29,192 nt of DNA from an uncultured Polaromonas sp. (GCA_946479075.1 CAMLDT010000015.1:1-29192), one strand, 5' to 3'. Shown: positions 1 to 7,809, counted from the first letter of the stretch. Made by a program: numbers and translations. Notes: generated by a model not told the origin, from the sequence alone.

Positions 1-34
1 GACCACCGAGATCATCCGGAGACTGACGGCCTGA
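1..34 (+). CDS. 3' end of an unidentified upstream gene (partial)
   Basis: In the frame starting at base 2, ten codons (TTEIIRRLTA) run into a TGA stop at 32-34, followed 12 bases later by the ATG of the RlpA-type gene. The tight spacing and common strand suggest the end of a co-transcribed gene, but the fragment is far too short to identify. Confidence 0.3.
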   Translation, partial: TTEIIRRLTA

Positions 35-46
35 AGGGGCGGCCCG

Positions 47-640
47 ATGCAGCAGGGCGTCATCCGTTGGGCAATCATTGCGGGCATGCTGGCGCTGTCA
101 GCATGCACCACGCCGCCTGCAAGCAATCCCGGCCCGGCCCCCGACGCTGCGCGGCCCGCACCGGCGAAATCACCTGAACCGCCGGCCGCCACCCTTCCTG
201 GCAACACGCCCCCGGCTGGCGTGCCAGAGGCCCAAGCCGAGTTACTGGCCGGCGAAGTCCCCCGCGTGTTCGAGCAGGGCAAGGCCTCCTGGTATGGCTC
301 GCGCTTCAATGGCCGGCGCACTGCCAGCGGCGAGCGTTACGATATGCACGCGTTCACCGCCGCGCACCGGACATTGCCTTTCGGCACGCTGGTGCGGGTG
401 CGCAGCCTGGTCAACGGCAAGGAGGTCGATGTGCGCATCAACGACCGCGGTCCCTTCCGTCGTGACCGGGTGATCGACCTGAGCCGCGCCGCTGCCGAAG
501 CCATCGGGATGGTGGGGCTGGGCGTCAAGGACGTGTTGTTGCTGGTGCCCGAATCCACCCCGGCCGTCGTCGAAGCGCCACCGCCGGCGCCAGCGCCAAA
601 GAGGCCCCTTCCGGCCAGGCGGCAGCCTCGGGCGCGCTGA
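47..640 (+). CDS. rlpA: RlpA-like septal ring lytic transglycosylase lipoprotein
   Basis: This is a 197-residue outer-membrane lipoprotein precursor. The N-terminus has a basic/hydrophobic signal ending in the lipobox LSAC, with the lipidated cysteine at residue 20. Residues about 21-65 are a Pro/Ala-rich linker. Residues 77-167 form the double-psi beta-barrel of RlpA, seen in GKASWYG, FNGRRTASGERYD, AAHRTLPFGT and INDRGPFRRDRVIDLS. RlpA proteins cleave or bind peptidoglycan strands lacking stem peptides at the division septum. The C-terminal SPOR domain of longer homologues such as E. coli RlpA is absent; the protein ends in a Pro/Arg tail, so septal targeting by SPOR is not expected. It follows the upstream gene fragment closely. 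Lytic activity itself cannot be judged from sequence, since some RlpA proteins appear structural. Confidence 0.88.
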   Translation: MQQGVIRWAIIAGMLALSACTTPPASNPGPAPDAARPAPAKSPEPPAATLPGNTPPAGVPEAQAELLAGEVPRVFEQGKASWYGSRFNGRRTASGERYDMHAFTAAHRTLPFGTLVRVRSLVNGKEVDVRINDRGPFRRDRVIDLSRAAAEAIGMVGLGVKDVLLLVPESTPAVVEAPPPAPAPKRPLPARRQPRAR

Positions 641-715
641 AAGGCCGGCGGCAGGGCGTCGCGGGCATGTCTTGCTGAGGTTGGCTGCATCAGATCGATT
701 TTTATGCATCAAATC

Positions 716-765
716 GGCCTCCCGCCCTTGCGTGACAAGCGCTGACAGCTATCAAATAAGTAGCA
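716..765 (+). repeat. 50-nt interspersed repeat, copy A (intergenic)
   Basis: The sequence begins GGCCTCC and follows the layout GC-N20-CAGCT-N10-TAGCA, shared without gaps by copies at 5723-5772 (plus), 12100-12149 (minus) and 18866-18915 (minus). Copies A and B match at about 70% of positions. This copy lies between the rlpA-like gene and the BON-domain gene. It resembles a dispersed repeat I recall from Comamonadaceae genomes; the family assignment is from memory. Confidence 0.6.
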
Positions 766-832
766 AATACCGGGCGTGCTCAAGTCTTGCCGTGAAAATG
801 CCACCTGTTATGGCGTGCCGCTGGAGGTCAAC

Positions 833-1351
833 ATGAAGTTTCCCGTCAGGATGTTGTTGTGCGCCGGGTTGGCCGCGCTGCCGCTGGCCGTGCCTGCGCA
901 GGCCCCGGTGGCTGGGCCCCAGGCGCGCGCAAACCCTTTCAACGATCCTTTCCTGCAGGCGACCTCGGCCCTGCCTGGCTGCCCCGTGCCCGAGGGGCCG
1001 TCGTTCACGCCGGAACAGGTGCGCGCCGAGGCGCATGTGCGTGCGCAGCACGGCGGCAGTTGCTTCCGCTCGGGGCGCTGCCGCCTGCCCAACTCCTATC
1101 TTTACGACAGGGAGATCATTCCCCGCGTGGCCACTTACCTGCAGCAGGACGGGCGTTTCAACAACACCAGTGTCTGGGTGCTTGGTGAGCGGCGGCTGGT
1201 GACATTGAGGGGCTGCGTGCAAAGCCTGGCGCAGGCCAGAGCCATGGAGCAGGCCGTCATGCAGGTCGATGACGTCATGGGCGTGGTGAATGAGCTGGGT
1301 GTGGGCACCCGGGCCAGGCCGACATACCGCGTGGCCGCGCCCGGGCAGTGA
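833..1351 (+). CDS. Secreted BON-domain protein
   Basis: This is a 172-residue protein. The start at 833 is preferred because GGAGG sits at 823-827; an upstream in-frame start at 776 lacks such a site. The N-terminus (MKFPVRMLLCAGLAALPLAVPAQ) is a typical Sec signal peptide with a probable cut after AQA or nearby. The mature part has a Cys-containing region (about residues 50-90, with GCPVP and GSCFRSGRC) and then a BON-like module at about residues 95-155: REIIPRVATYLQQDGRF, an LVTLRGCV beta strand, and VDDVMGVVNEL. BON domains occur in periplasmic proteins and are thought to contact membranes or cell-wall partners. Four cysteines suggest disulfides in the periplasm. The exact family is not recognised. 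It runs convergently with the small membrane protein gene, 9 bp apart. Confidence 0.7.
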   Translation: MKFPVRMLLCAGLAALPLAVPAQAPVAGPQARANPFNDPFLQATSALPGCPVPEGPSFTPEQVRAEAHVRAQHGGSCFRSGRCRLPNSYLYDREIIPRVATYLQQDGRFNNTSVWVLGERRLVTLRGCVQSLAQARAMEQAVMQVDDVMGVVNELGVGTRARPTYRVAAPGQ

Positions 1352-1360
1352 ACGCCAGGC

Positions 1361-1639
1361 TCAGTTGTCGGTGTCCCGCGACTGGAACTCGATGCCCCCG
1401 ATGTAGGGAAACAGCAGGTTGTAAACCCAGCACCCGATCACCACTGACAGGTAGCCCATGATCAGGTAGATGACCGGAAAAGCCAGAACGGCCAGCGCCG
1501 ACATGCCCGCGCCCTGGGGCGCAAAAGGAGCGGCGATCAACATGAAGGGAATCACGAAGACCAGGGAGCTCACCGCCATGAGCACCGCAAATACCTTGCC
1601 GTTCTGGTGCGGGGAAAAACGTTCGATTTGTTTCTTCAT
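1361..1639 (-). CDS. Small two-to-three-helix membrane protein of unknown function
   Basis: This is a 92-residue protein. After a charged N-terminus (MKKQIERFSPHQNGK) come hydrophobic stretches at about residues 16-38 and 45-75, consistent with two or three transmembrane helices, and a polar tail (GGIEFQSRDTDN). A GGAGG site lies about 10 bases upstream of the ATG. The phrase YLSVVIGCWVYNLLFPYIGGIEF resembles small conserved membrane proteins that I recall from Burkholderiales, but I cannot name a function. It stands alone on the minus strand, diverging from the cyd regulator across about 225 bp that hold the latter's promoter and operator. Confidence 0.7.
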   Translation of the reverse strand: MKKQIERFSPHQNGKVFAVLMAVSSLVFVIPFMLIAAPFAPQGAGMSALAVLAFPVIYLIMGYLSVVIGCWVYNLLFPYIGGIEFQSRDTDN

Positions 1640-1801
1640 GGGATGGGCGCCTCCGTACGCCCGGGATGGATTTCCCGGCTGCCGCCGGTTTTTTGTGGGG
1701 ACTGCATCGTCGCGTGAGGGCAGGACCTGGCAAAGGCTGCGAACGGCCTGAGTTGCTCCCCTGTCGTGGCCTCATGGCCGAGTATGGCAAAAAACCTGCT
1801 G

Positions 1802-1829
1802 TTGTCTGTGTTCCTTTATCTACTATAAT
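1802..1829 (+). promoter_or_regulatory. Promoter of the cyd regulator operon
   Basis: A perfect TATAAT lies at 1824-1829. The best -35 candidate, TTGTCT at 1802-1807, is weak and 16 bp away. Transcription would start near 1836, inside the palindrome at 1829-1846 and about 30 bases before the regulator's ATG. Confidence 0.55.
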
Positions 1830-1846
1830 TTCAGTAATTACTGAAA
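1829..1846. promoter_or_regulatory. 18-bp perfect palindrome, probable operator for the GbsR-type regulator
   Basis: TTTCAGTAATTACTGAAA is a perfect inverted repeat with 9-bp half-sites. It overlaps the last base of the -10 box and the predicted start point, the usual position for a repressor. The adjacent gene encodes a dimeric winged-helix regulator of the MarR/GbsR type, so autorepression together with control of cydAB is the simplest reading. The binding itself is inferred. Confidence 0.6.
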
Positions 1847-1864
1847 ATTCAATAAGGCTGCGCC

Positions 1865-2479
1865 ATGAACCTCGCCCCCCTGACCCAGCGTTTTGTGCTC
1901 CATTTCGGTGAGATGGGTAGCCGATGGGGCATCAACCGCACCGTTGGGCAGATTTACGCGCTGTTGTATGTCTCGCCCAAAGCGCTCAATGCCGACGAGA
2001 TCGGCGAGGCGCTGGCGTTTTCGCGCTCCAACGTCAGCATGGGGCTCAAGGAGCTTCAGTCCTGGAATCTGGTGCGCCTGCAACACCTGCCCAACGACAG
2101 GCGCGAGTATTTCCAGGCGCCGGAAGACGTCTGGGCCATCTTCCGCACCCTGGCCGAGGAACGCCGCAAGCGCGAGATCGACCCCACGCTGTCGATGCTG
2201 CGCGACGCCTTGATGGAGCAGCCTTCGACGCAGGACGACATCCACGCGCAGGCGCGCATGAAGCAGATGCACGACCTGATCGAACTCATGACCGGCTGGC
2301 TGGCCGATGTGCAGAAGATGGATTCGGCGACGCTGATCAAGCTGATGAAGATGGGCGCCAAGGTGCAGAAGCTGCTGGAGGTGGCGGGCAGCGTCAAGGC
2401 CGGCTTGACAGGCCGGCCCGCTGCGCCCAAGCTGGCACCTCCGCCGGCCGCGCTGCTTGACCAAACCAGGGGGAGTTGA
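1865..2479 (+). CDS. GbsR/MarR-family transcriptional regulator of the cyd operon
   Basis: This is a 204-residue cytoplasmic DNA-binding protein. The N-terminal half has the winged-helix fold of GbsR-like MarR relatives: GSRWGINRTVGQIYALLYVSP, then a recognition region ALNADEIGEALAFSRSNVSM, and a wing around LQHLPNDRREYFQAPED. The C-terminal half is helical and charged, probably for dimerisation. Its stop overlaps the start of cydA by one base (TGATG), so the two genes are translationally coupled. Family members at this position plausibly repress the bd oxidase genes in response to redox state or oxygen, but the signal cannot be read from the sequence. The palindrome at 1829-1846 is the obvious target. 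Confidence 0.85.
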   Translation: MNLAPLTQRFVLHFGEMGSRWGINRTVGQIYALLYVSPKALNADEIGEALAFSRSNVSMGLKELQSWNLVRLQHLPNDRREYFQAPEDVWAIFRTLAEERRKREIDPTLSMLRDALMEQPSTQDDIHAQARMKQMHDLIELMTGWLADVQKMDSATLIKLMKMGAKVQKLLEVAGSVKAGLTGRPAAPKLAPPPAALLDQTRGS

Positions 2480-3897
2480 TGATGGAAGGACTTGACGCTT
2501 TTGTGCTGGCCCGCATCCAGTTTGCAGCCAACATCACTTTTCACATCCTGTTCCCGACCATCAGCATTTCGCTGGGCTGGGTGCTGCTGTTTTTCAAGCT
2601 GCGGTTCGTCAAGACCGGGCAGCAGCACTGGATGGACGCCTACCAGTTCTGGGTCAAGATTTTTGCGCTGACCTTTGCGCTGGGCGTGGTCAGCGGCATC
2701 ACCATGAGTTTCCAGTTCGGCACCAACTGGCCGGGCTACATGGAAAAAGTCGGCAACATCGCCGGGCCGCTGCTGGCCTACGAGGTGCTGACGGCCTTCT
2801 TCCTGGAGGCGACCATGCTGGGCGTGATGCTGTTTGCCCGCGAGCGAGTCAGCGAAACCATGCACACGGTTGCCACTTTTCTGGTGGCGGCCGGCACCAC
2901 GCTGTCGGCTTTCTGGATCCTCGCGCTCAACTCCTGGATGCAGACCCCGGCTGGTTTTGAAATGATCAATGGTCAGGCGCATGTGACCAGCTGGTTCGAG
3001 GTGATCTTCAACCCCTCGTTTCCTTACCGCCTGACCCACATGCTGCTGGCCTCCGGCCTCACGGTGGCCTTTCTGGTCGCGGGCATATCGGCCTACCGCT
3101 GGCTGCGTGACGAAAAGACGCCGGAAGTTCTGGCCAGCCTGAAAACCGGTGTGTACATGGCCGCCCTGCTGATTCCGCTGCAGATCATCGCGGGCGACCT
3201 GCATGGCCTGAATACGCTGGAACACCAGCCGGCCAAACTGGCGGCGATGGAAGGGATCTGGAAGACGGAGAAGGGCGTGCCCGCCGTGCTGTTTGCGCTG
3301 CCCGACGAAAAGGCGAAAGAAAACCGTTATGAAATCGCGGTCCCCAAACTGGCCTCGCTGTACCTGACCCATTCGATGGACGGCGAGGTGCAGGGCCTGG
3401 ACCAGTTTGAAGGCAAACACCCGCCGGTGGCGCCGGTGTTCTGGGCCTTCCGCATCATGGTCGGCATGGGTTTGCTGATGCTGGCGGTGAGCTGGGCGAG
3501 TGTCTGGCAACTCAAACCATGGCAGGCCGGAAACGACCGGCAACTCAAGGACTGGCACGCGAAGCTGCTGGTGGCCATGACCTTTGCAGGCTGGATCGCG
3601 CTGATTGCCGGCTGGTACGTGACCGAGATCGGCCGCCAGCCCTGGCTGGTCACCGGGGTGCTGACCGCCGCCGATGCCGCTTCCAAAGTGCCGGCGCCGC
3701 GGATCGCCGTGACGCTGACGCTGTATCTGGCGCTGTACGCGGGCTTGCTGGCCGCCTACATTTCGGTGGTCTTCTACCTGGCACGGCATACCCAACACGC
3801 TGACAAGCCTTTCGGCGACGACAACACGGCGGGCGACACCGAGCAGGCGCTCAACGTCGTCAACTACCCCGAGAAGGAAGGAGTCCCGAATGCTTGA
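2479..3897 (+). CDS. cydA: Cytochrome bd-type quinol oxidase subunit I (CydA/CioA type)
   Basis: About 472 residues, a multi-pass inner-membrane protein carrying the haems of a bd-type oxidase, which oxidises quinol and reduces oxygen to water without proton pumping. Expected haem ligands are visible: His at residue 22 (NITFHILFP, matching E. coli His19), the His in YRLTHMLLASG (matching His186) and the Met in FRIMVGMG (matching Met393). The quinol-binding region around HQPAKLAAMEGIW is present, but the Q-loop is short and the protein is about 50 residues shorter than E. coli CydA, which puts it in the short-loop (CioA-like) group. The start could be ATG at 2479 or 2482, with a purine-rich GGGGGAG just before. 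It overlaps cydB by 8 bases. Cyanide insensitivity, reported for some CioAB enzymes, cannot be concluded. Confidence 0.95.
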   Translation: MMEGLDAFVLARIQFAANITFHILFPTISISLGWVLLFFKLRFVKTGQQHWMDAYQFWVKIFALTFALGVVSGITMSFQFGTNWPGYMEKVGNIAGPLLAYEVLTAFFLEATMLGVMLFARERVSETMHTVATFLVAAGTTLSAFWILALNSWMQTPAGFEMINGQAHVTSWFEVIFNPSFPYRLTHMLLASGLTVAFLVAGISAYRWLRDEKTPEVLASLKTGVYMAALLIPLQIIAGDLHGLNTLEHQPAKLAAMEGIWKTEKGVPAVLFALPDEKAKENRYEIAVPKLASLYLTHSMDGEVQGLDQFEGKHPPVAPVFWAFRIMVGMGLLMLAVSWASVWQLKPWQAGNDRQLKDWHAKLLVAMTFAGWIALIAGWYVTEIGRQPWLVTGVLTAADAASKVPAPRIAVTLTLYLALYAGLLAAYISVVFYLARHTQHADKPFGDDNTAGDTEQALNVVNYPEKEGVPNA

Positions 3898-4921
3898 TCT
3901 CGCACCCGATCTGAGCCAGGCCGCCGGCTGGATGCCCATCGTGTTCCTGGTGGTCATGGGGCTGGCCATGCTGGCTTATGTGATCCTCGACGGCTACGAC
4001 CTGGGCGTCGGTGTGCTGATGCGCCGCGCCAGCGACGATGACAAGGACACCATGATTGCCAGCATCGGCCCCTTCTGGGACGCCAATGAAACCTGGCTGG
4101 TGCTGGGCGTGGGGATCTTGCTGACCGTCTTTCCGCTGGCGCACGGCGTCATTCTGGGCGCGCTGTACCTGCCGGTGGCCTTCATGCTGATCGGCCTGAC
4201 CCTGCGCGGCGTGGCCTTCGACTTTCGCGTCAAGGCGCGTGCCGCCTACAAGCCGCTGTGGAACCGCCTGTTTTACAGCGGCTCGCTGCTGGCAGGCTGG
4301 AGCCAGGGCTATATGCTGGGCGCGCTGATCACCGGCTTTGCGGATACCTGGTGGACCACCGTGTTCAACGCCGTCATCGGTGCGGCGCTGGTGGCCGCGT
4401 ACTGCCTGATGGGCGCGGGCTGGCTGATCATCAAGTCGGAAGGCGAATTGCAGCTCAAGGCCGTGCGCTGGGCACGCGCCAGCCTGTGGTTCACCATGGC
4501 CGGCATCGCCGCGATTTCGATTGCCACACCGCTGGTCAGCCCGGTCATTTTTGCCAAGTGGTTTTCGTTTCCGAACATCGTGCTGCTGATCCCCATCCCG
4601 GTGGCCACGGCGGTGCTGTTCGCGGTGATCTGGCGCAGCCTGCAGCGCCTGCCGGTGCGCCTGGGCCAGGGCAATGAATACGGCGCCTGGGTCCCGTTTG
4701 GCGCCACCGTCGGGGTGTTTTTGCTGGCGTTTTATGGCCTGGCCTACAGCCTGTTTCCGTGGCTGGTGATGGACCGCATCACGATCTGGCAGGCCGCCAC
4801 CGCGCCGGCAGCCATGGGCGTGATCCTGGCGGGAGCGGCTGTGGTGCTTCCCATGATCATCGGTTACACCGTGTTTGCCTATCGGGTGTTCTGGGGCAAA
4901 AGTGCAGCACTCAAGTATTGA
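3890..4921 (+). CDS. cydB: Cytochrome bd-type quinol oxidase subunit II
   Basis: This 343-residue integral membrane subunit pairs with CydA. Recognisable family stretches include VILDGYDLGVGVL near the N-terminus, IGPFWDANETWLVLGVG, PVAFMLIGLTLRGVAFDFR, and the repeated helical segments through to YTVFAYRVFWGK at the C-terminus. Length and spacing of about eight or nine hydrophobic segments fit the family. The start overlaps the last codons of cydA, so translation is coupled. No CydX-like tiny membrane protein is seen directly after it, which fits the CioAB-like type. Confidence 0.95.
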   Translation: MLDLAPDLSQAAGWMPIVFLVVMGLAMLAYVILDGYDLGVGVLMRRASDDDKDTMIASIGPFWDANETWLVLGVGILLTVFPLAHGVILGALYLPVAFMLIGLTLRGVAFDFRVKARAAYKPLWNRLFYSGSLLAGWSQGYMLGALITGFADTWWTTVFNAVIGAALVAAYCLMGAGWLIIKSEGELQLKAVRWARASLWFTMAGIAAISIATPLVSPVIFAKWFSFPNIVLLIPIPVATAVLFAVIWRSLQRLPVRLGQGNEYGAWVPFGATVGVFLLAFYGLAYSLFPWLVMDRITIWQAATAPAAMGVILAGAAVVLPMIIGYTVFAYRVFWGKSAALKY

Positions 4922-4947
4922 GCAGACCGGCCGCCTGACGATAAAAT
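4918..4947 (+). promoter_or_regulatory. Possible internal promoter after cydB
   Basis: TTGAGC at 4918-4923 and TAAAAT at 4942-4947 are separated by 18 bp and would start transcription about 25 bases before the small gene at 4978. This suggests that gene can be expressed independently of cydAB. The match is by eye only. Confidence 0.35.
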
Positions 4948-4977
4948 AACGCCTCTTCACGTTGCCCATTCATCCCC

Positions 4978-5310
4978 ATGAGAGCGCAAAGCAAATACAA
5001 CGCATCCCTGCAGTCGGCCACCGGCCTGACCGATGAACAGCGGCAGACCGCCGAGCAGAAATTCCTGGACCTGCTGGAGTACGCGCTCGGGGGCGCCTCC
5101 GCCGTGCGTGGCGCTTATGTGGAGTGGCTGGCGGTGCGGTCCATGCGTGCGGAAAACCCGGAGGTGCCGCGTTCCGCGGAAGAACTCCAGGCGGTTGCCC
5201 GATGGGAGCAGGCTTGCGAACACGCCACCCGCGCGGTTTTCCGCCAGATGAAAATTGCCGCGCAGAACGCGTTTTTCGAGCTGCACATCTGGAATTCGCG
5301 CACACGCTGA
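4978..5310 (+). CDS. Small conserved-looking soluble protein of unknown function
   Basis: This is a 110-residue predominantly helical, soluble protein with no signal peptide or membrane segment. It is rich in Ala, Glu and Arg, with probable helices at LTDEQRQTAEQKFLDLLEYAL, VRGAYVEWLAVRSM and RWEQACEHATRAVFRQMKIAAQNAFFEL. It has a single cysteine. I do not recognise the family. It lies 56 bp after cydB on the same strand, possibly with its own promoter, so a functional link to the oxidase is only positional. The coding reading is supported by steady codon use over its length and by an ATG that starts directly after the intergenic gap; alternative frames give Arg/Pro-rich shadow proteins. Confidence 0.6.
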   Translation: MRAQSKYNASLQSATGLTDEQRQTAEQKFLDLLEYALGGASAVRGAYVEWLAVRSMRAENPEVPRSAEELQAVARWEQACEHATRAVFRQMKIAAQNAFFELHIWNSRTR

Positions 5311-5336
5311 CGGCGGGCGCAGGCGCCTCAGGGGGC

Positions 5337-5367
5337 CATCCTTCGACTAGCTCAGGACGAAGGGATG
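5337..5367. repeat. REP-like hairpin between convergent genes
   Basis: CCTTCG (5340-5345) and CGAAGG (5358-5363) flank a 12-nt loop with TAGCTCAGGA. The sequence matches one arm of the larger palindrome at 8093-8152 at about 20 of 24 positions. It sits between two genes whose ends face each other and could act as a bidirectional terminator or mRNA stabiliser. Confidence 0.6.
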
Positions 5368-5411
5368 CAGTGAGCGATCACGCCGGCAGCTCTGTTCAAG
5401 GGGCCCGCTAC

Positions 5412-6536
5412 CTACCTGTCGTCGTAGCTGACAGCGATGTGTTCGGTCAGTGGCCTGGCCTGGCAACTCAGCACAAACCCTTTTTGCACTTCCCAGTCTT
5501 CCAGCGTGAAGTTTTTCTCCATCGTGACCTGGCCCTCCAGCACCCTGGCGCGGCAGGTGCAGCAGACGCCGCCCTTGCAGCTCCAGGGCAGGTCCAGACC
5601 GGCGGCCAGCGCCACGTCGAGCACGCGTTCATGCGGGTGCATGCGCAGTTCGTGCGACTTGCCATCGAGTTGTACCGACAGGCGGACGGAGCCGGCATCT
5701 TCTGAAAATTCCAGGCCTTTTTGGCCTCCAGCCCTTTGGGGACGTGCGCTACCAGCTCCTGAATTGATAGCAATTGCGGGCTGACCGGTGCTGGTAAACC
5801 GTTCGCTGTGGATGCGCGCGCGGGGCACGCCGGCAGCCAGCAGTGCCTGCTCGCAGCTTTCGATCATGGGCTCCGGGCCGCAAATAAAGGTTTCATCAAT
5901 GCCCGCCGCTGGCACCAGGCCGGCCAGCAACTGGCTGACCTTGGCCGCGTCGAGCCGGCCGTTGAACAGGGGCACTTCCTGCACCTGGCGGGACAGCAGG
6001 TGGACCAGGGTCAGGCGCGCCGGGTAGCGGTCTTTCAGGTCCTGCAAGGCTTCGTTGAACAAAATGGAACTGCTGCGCTGGTTGCAATACACCAGCGTGA
6101 AGCGGGAGTCCGCCTCGGCCGCCAGTGTGCTGGCGATGATGGACAGCAGCGGCGTGATGCCCGAGCCGGCGGCCCAGCCGACGCGGTGCTTGGCCCCCGT
6201 GCCACGCGGCGTGAAGCGGCCCTCGGGCGGCATCACCTCCAGTGTGGCGCCGGGCTGTAGTTGCGTGGCCCAGTTGGAAAACACGCCACCTTCCACCGGC
6301 TTGATGCCGACCTCGATCTCGCCATGTGCGTCAAACCGCTGCGTGCTGCTGCAGATGGAATAACTCCGGCGCACGGCCTGCCCGTTGATGTTCGCCCCGA
6401 AGGTGAGGAACTGGCCGGGCGTGAAGCGGTACACGTCCCGCAGCTCTGGCGGGATGGCGAAGCTGACGGCCACGGCGCCGGCGGCTTCCGGCGTGACGCG
6501 TGAAATGACGAGCGGGTGGAAGCGGGGTACCGACAT
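5412..6536 (-). CDS. paaE: 1,2-phenylacetyl-CoA epoxidase, reductase subunit PaaE
   Basis: This 374-residue reductase passes electrons from NAD(P)H through FAD and a [2Fe-2S] cluster to the PaaA di-iron site. Domains in order: FAD-binding (RRSYS at 56-60), NAD-binding (GSGITP at 124-129, CGPEPM at 219-224), and a C-terminal plant-type ferredoxin with cluster cysteines 320, 325, 328 and 358. The linker between the NAD and ferredoxin domains (about residues 251-278) is coded by a copy of the 50-nt interspersed repeat, read in antisense. It is last in the paaABCDE operon, 8 bp after paaD. Domain order is the same as in E. coli PaaE. Confidence 0.95.
   Translation of the reverse strand: MSVPRFHPLVISRVTPEAAGAVAVSFAIPPELRDVYRFTPGQFLTFGANINGQAVRRSYSICSSTQRFDAHGEIEVGIKPVEGGVFSNWATQLQPGATLEVMPPEGRFTPRGTGAKHRVGWAAGSGITPLLSIIASTLAAEADSRFTLVYCNQRSSSILFNEALQDLKDRYPARLTLVHLLSRQVQEVPLFNGRLDAAKVSQLLAGLVPAAGIDETFICGPEPMIESCEQALLAAGVPRARIHSERFTSTGQPAIAINSGAGSARPQRAGGQKGLEFSEDAGSVRLSVQLDGKSHELRMHPHERVLDVALAAGLDLPWSCKGGVCCTCRARVLEGQVTMEKNFTLEDWEVQKGFVLSCQARPLTEHIAVSYDDR
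5723..5772 (+). repeat. 50-nt interspersed repeat, copy B (inside paaE)
   Basis: Starts GGCCTCCAGC and ends TAGCA with the same internal spacing as copy A. It lies inside paaE on the opposite strand, codes without a stop, and falls exactly in the linker between the reductase and ferredoxin domains. Confidence 0.6.
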
Positions 6537-6544
6537 GGCTCAGT

Positions 6545-7060
6545 TCAGTAGGGTTTGAAATGGTCGAACGGCTCCAGGCAGTCCAGGCACTTGTACAGGG
6601 CCTTGCAGGCGGTGGAGCCGAAGTGTGAGGTCTCGGTGGTGTTGGCCGAGCCGCATTGCGGACAGGCTACCGCCTCGGCCGCATGGCGCGGCGCAAACCG
6701 CAGGACCCGGTCGCTGCCGGCGGCCAGCGTGTGCGGCGGGGCAATGCCATAGCTGCGCAATTTGTCCCTGGCGGCTGCGGTGATCCAGTCGGTGGTCCAG
6801 GCCGGCGCCAGCTGGGTCGTGATGCGTGCGCTGAGCTGCTGCCGGGCCAGCGCGGCGTGGATGTCGTCGGCGATCTGGTCCATGGCCGGGCAGCCGCTGT
6901 AGGTTGGCGTGATGATAATTTCCAGGCCGGCATCGCTTTCTCGCACGTCGCGCAGGATGCCGAGTTCGCGAATCGACACCACCGGGATTTCAGGATCGGG
7001 CACGGCGTCCAGCGCCTCCCAGGCCTGCTGCACCCGGCTTGCAGTGGACGGCATGGGCAT
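6545..7060 (-). CDS. paaD: Phenylacetate degradation protein PaaD (assembly/maturation factor)
   Basis: This 171-residue protein has an N-terminal MIP18/DUF59 domain (ALDAVPDPEIPVVSIRELGILRDV, PTYSGCPAMDQI) and a C-terminal four-cysteine metal-binding region (CPQCGSANT ... CKALYKCLDCLEPFDHFKPY). PaaD is required for an active epoxidase and is thought to help form its metal centres. The start at 7060 is chosen because the ATG shares its first base with the paaC stop (TAATG); the open frame extends further upstream but only over paaC. A second ATG two codons later is possible. Operon position between paaC and paaE is standard. Confidence 0.93.
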   Translation of the reverse strand: MPMPSTASRVQQAWEALDAVPDPEIPVVSIRELGILRDVRESDAGLEIIITPTYSGCPAMDQIADDIHAALARQQLSARITTQLAPAWTTDWITAAARDKLRSYGIAPPHTLAAGSDRVLRFAPRHAAEAVACPQCGSANTTETSHFGSTACKALYKCLDCLEPFDHFKPY

Positions 7061-7809
7061 TACCACTGGGCTTGCGGATGGGCGCGCGCCAGCGATTGCA
7101 TCTCGGCCAGCAGCGGCGCCAGGTGTTCGCTGTGCCGGCCCTGGTGGCCGGCGGGCAGCGCGGCCTGAAGCAAGGGCGGGCGCGACAAGCCGGCTTCTTC
7201 CAGCGCGTCGTCCACCAGCACGTTCCATTGCGCGCGCAGCGACGCCGCTGCACCGGCCCAGAATTCGGCGGTGTAGGGCATCAACTGGTTCAGGGCGGCC
7301 TGCGTGCGCTGATGCGATTCGGCCGTGCCATCGCCCAGGCGGATCAGCCAGTCGCGCGAATGACGCAAGTGGTAGCGCACTTCCTTGAGCGACTTGCCCG
7401 CGATGCCAGCCAGCTGCGCATCGGGCGAGGCCTGCAGCGCCTCCCACTGCAGCAACATGAAAGCGCTGTAGAGGAAGTTGCGGACAATCGTCACCGCGTA
7501 GTCGCGCTCCGATGCCGCCGAGGCATGCGGCAATTCCAGCAGCGTGAAGTTGCGAAAGTCCTCGGCGTCGCGGAAATAGGCCAGCGAATCCTCAGTAGCC
7601 CCATCACCGCTCACGGTTGCAGCGTGCTGGTACAACAAACGCGCCTGGCCGATCAGGTCCAGGCTCATGTTGGCCAGCGCGATGTCTTCTTCTAGCACCG
7701 GGCCGTTGCCGCACCACTCGGCATTGCGCTGGCCCAGCACCAGCGCGTTGTCGGCCAGGTGCAGCAGCTGTTCCAGCGGCGCCTGGACAGGTGTGGCAAC
7801 GGCATCCAT
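7060..7809 (-). CDS. paaC: 1,2-phenylacetyl-CoA epoxidase, structural subunit PaaC
   Basis: About 249 residues, a ferritin-like helical protein that pairs with the catalytic PaaA in the epoxidase core. Family stretches include LADNALVLGQRNAEWCGNGPVLEEDIALANMSLDLIGQARLLY (N-terminal half), FTLLELPHASAASERDYAV and LKEVRYHLRHSRDWLIRLGDGT. The family lacks a working di-iron site and is considered structural. The ATG at 7809 overlaps the paaB stop by one base (TGATG); a GTG one codon upstream (7812) is the alternative. Confidence 0.95.
   Translation of the reverse strand: MDAVATPVQAPLEQLLHLADNALVLGQRNAEWCGNGPVLEEDIALANMSLDLIGQARLLYQHAATVSGDGATEDSLAYFRDAEDFRNFTLLELPHASAASERDYAVTIVRNFLYSAFMLLQWEALQASPDAQLAGIAGKSLKEVRYHLRHSRDWLIRLGDGTAESHQRTQAALNQLMPYTAEFWAGAAASLRAQWNVLVDDALEEAGLSRPPLLQAALPAGHQGRHSEHLAPLLAEMQSLARAHPQAQW

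Noticed and set aside
2056..3969. A 637-codon open frame on the minus strand
   Set aside because: Antisense to the regulator, cydA and the cydB start; no recognisable domain and His/Gln/Arg-rich composition.
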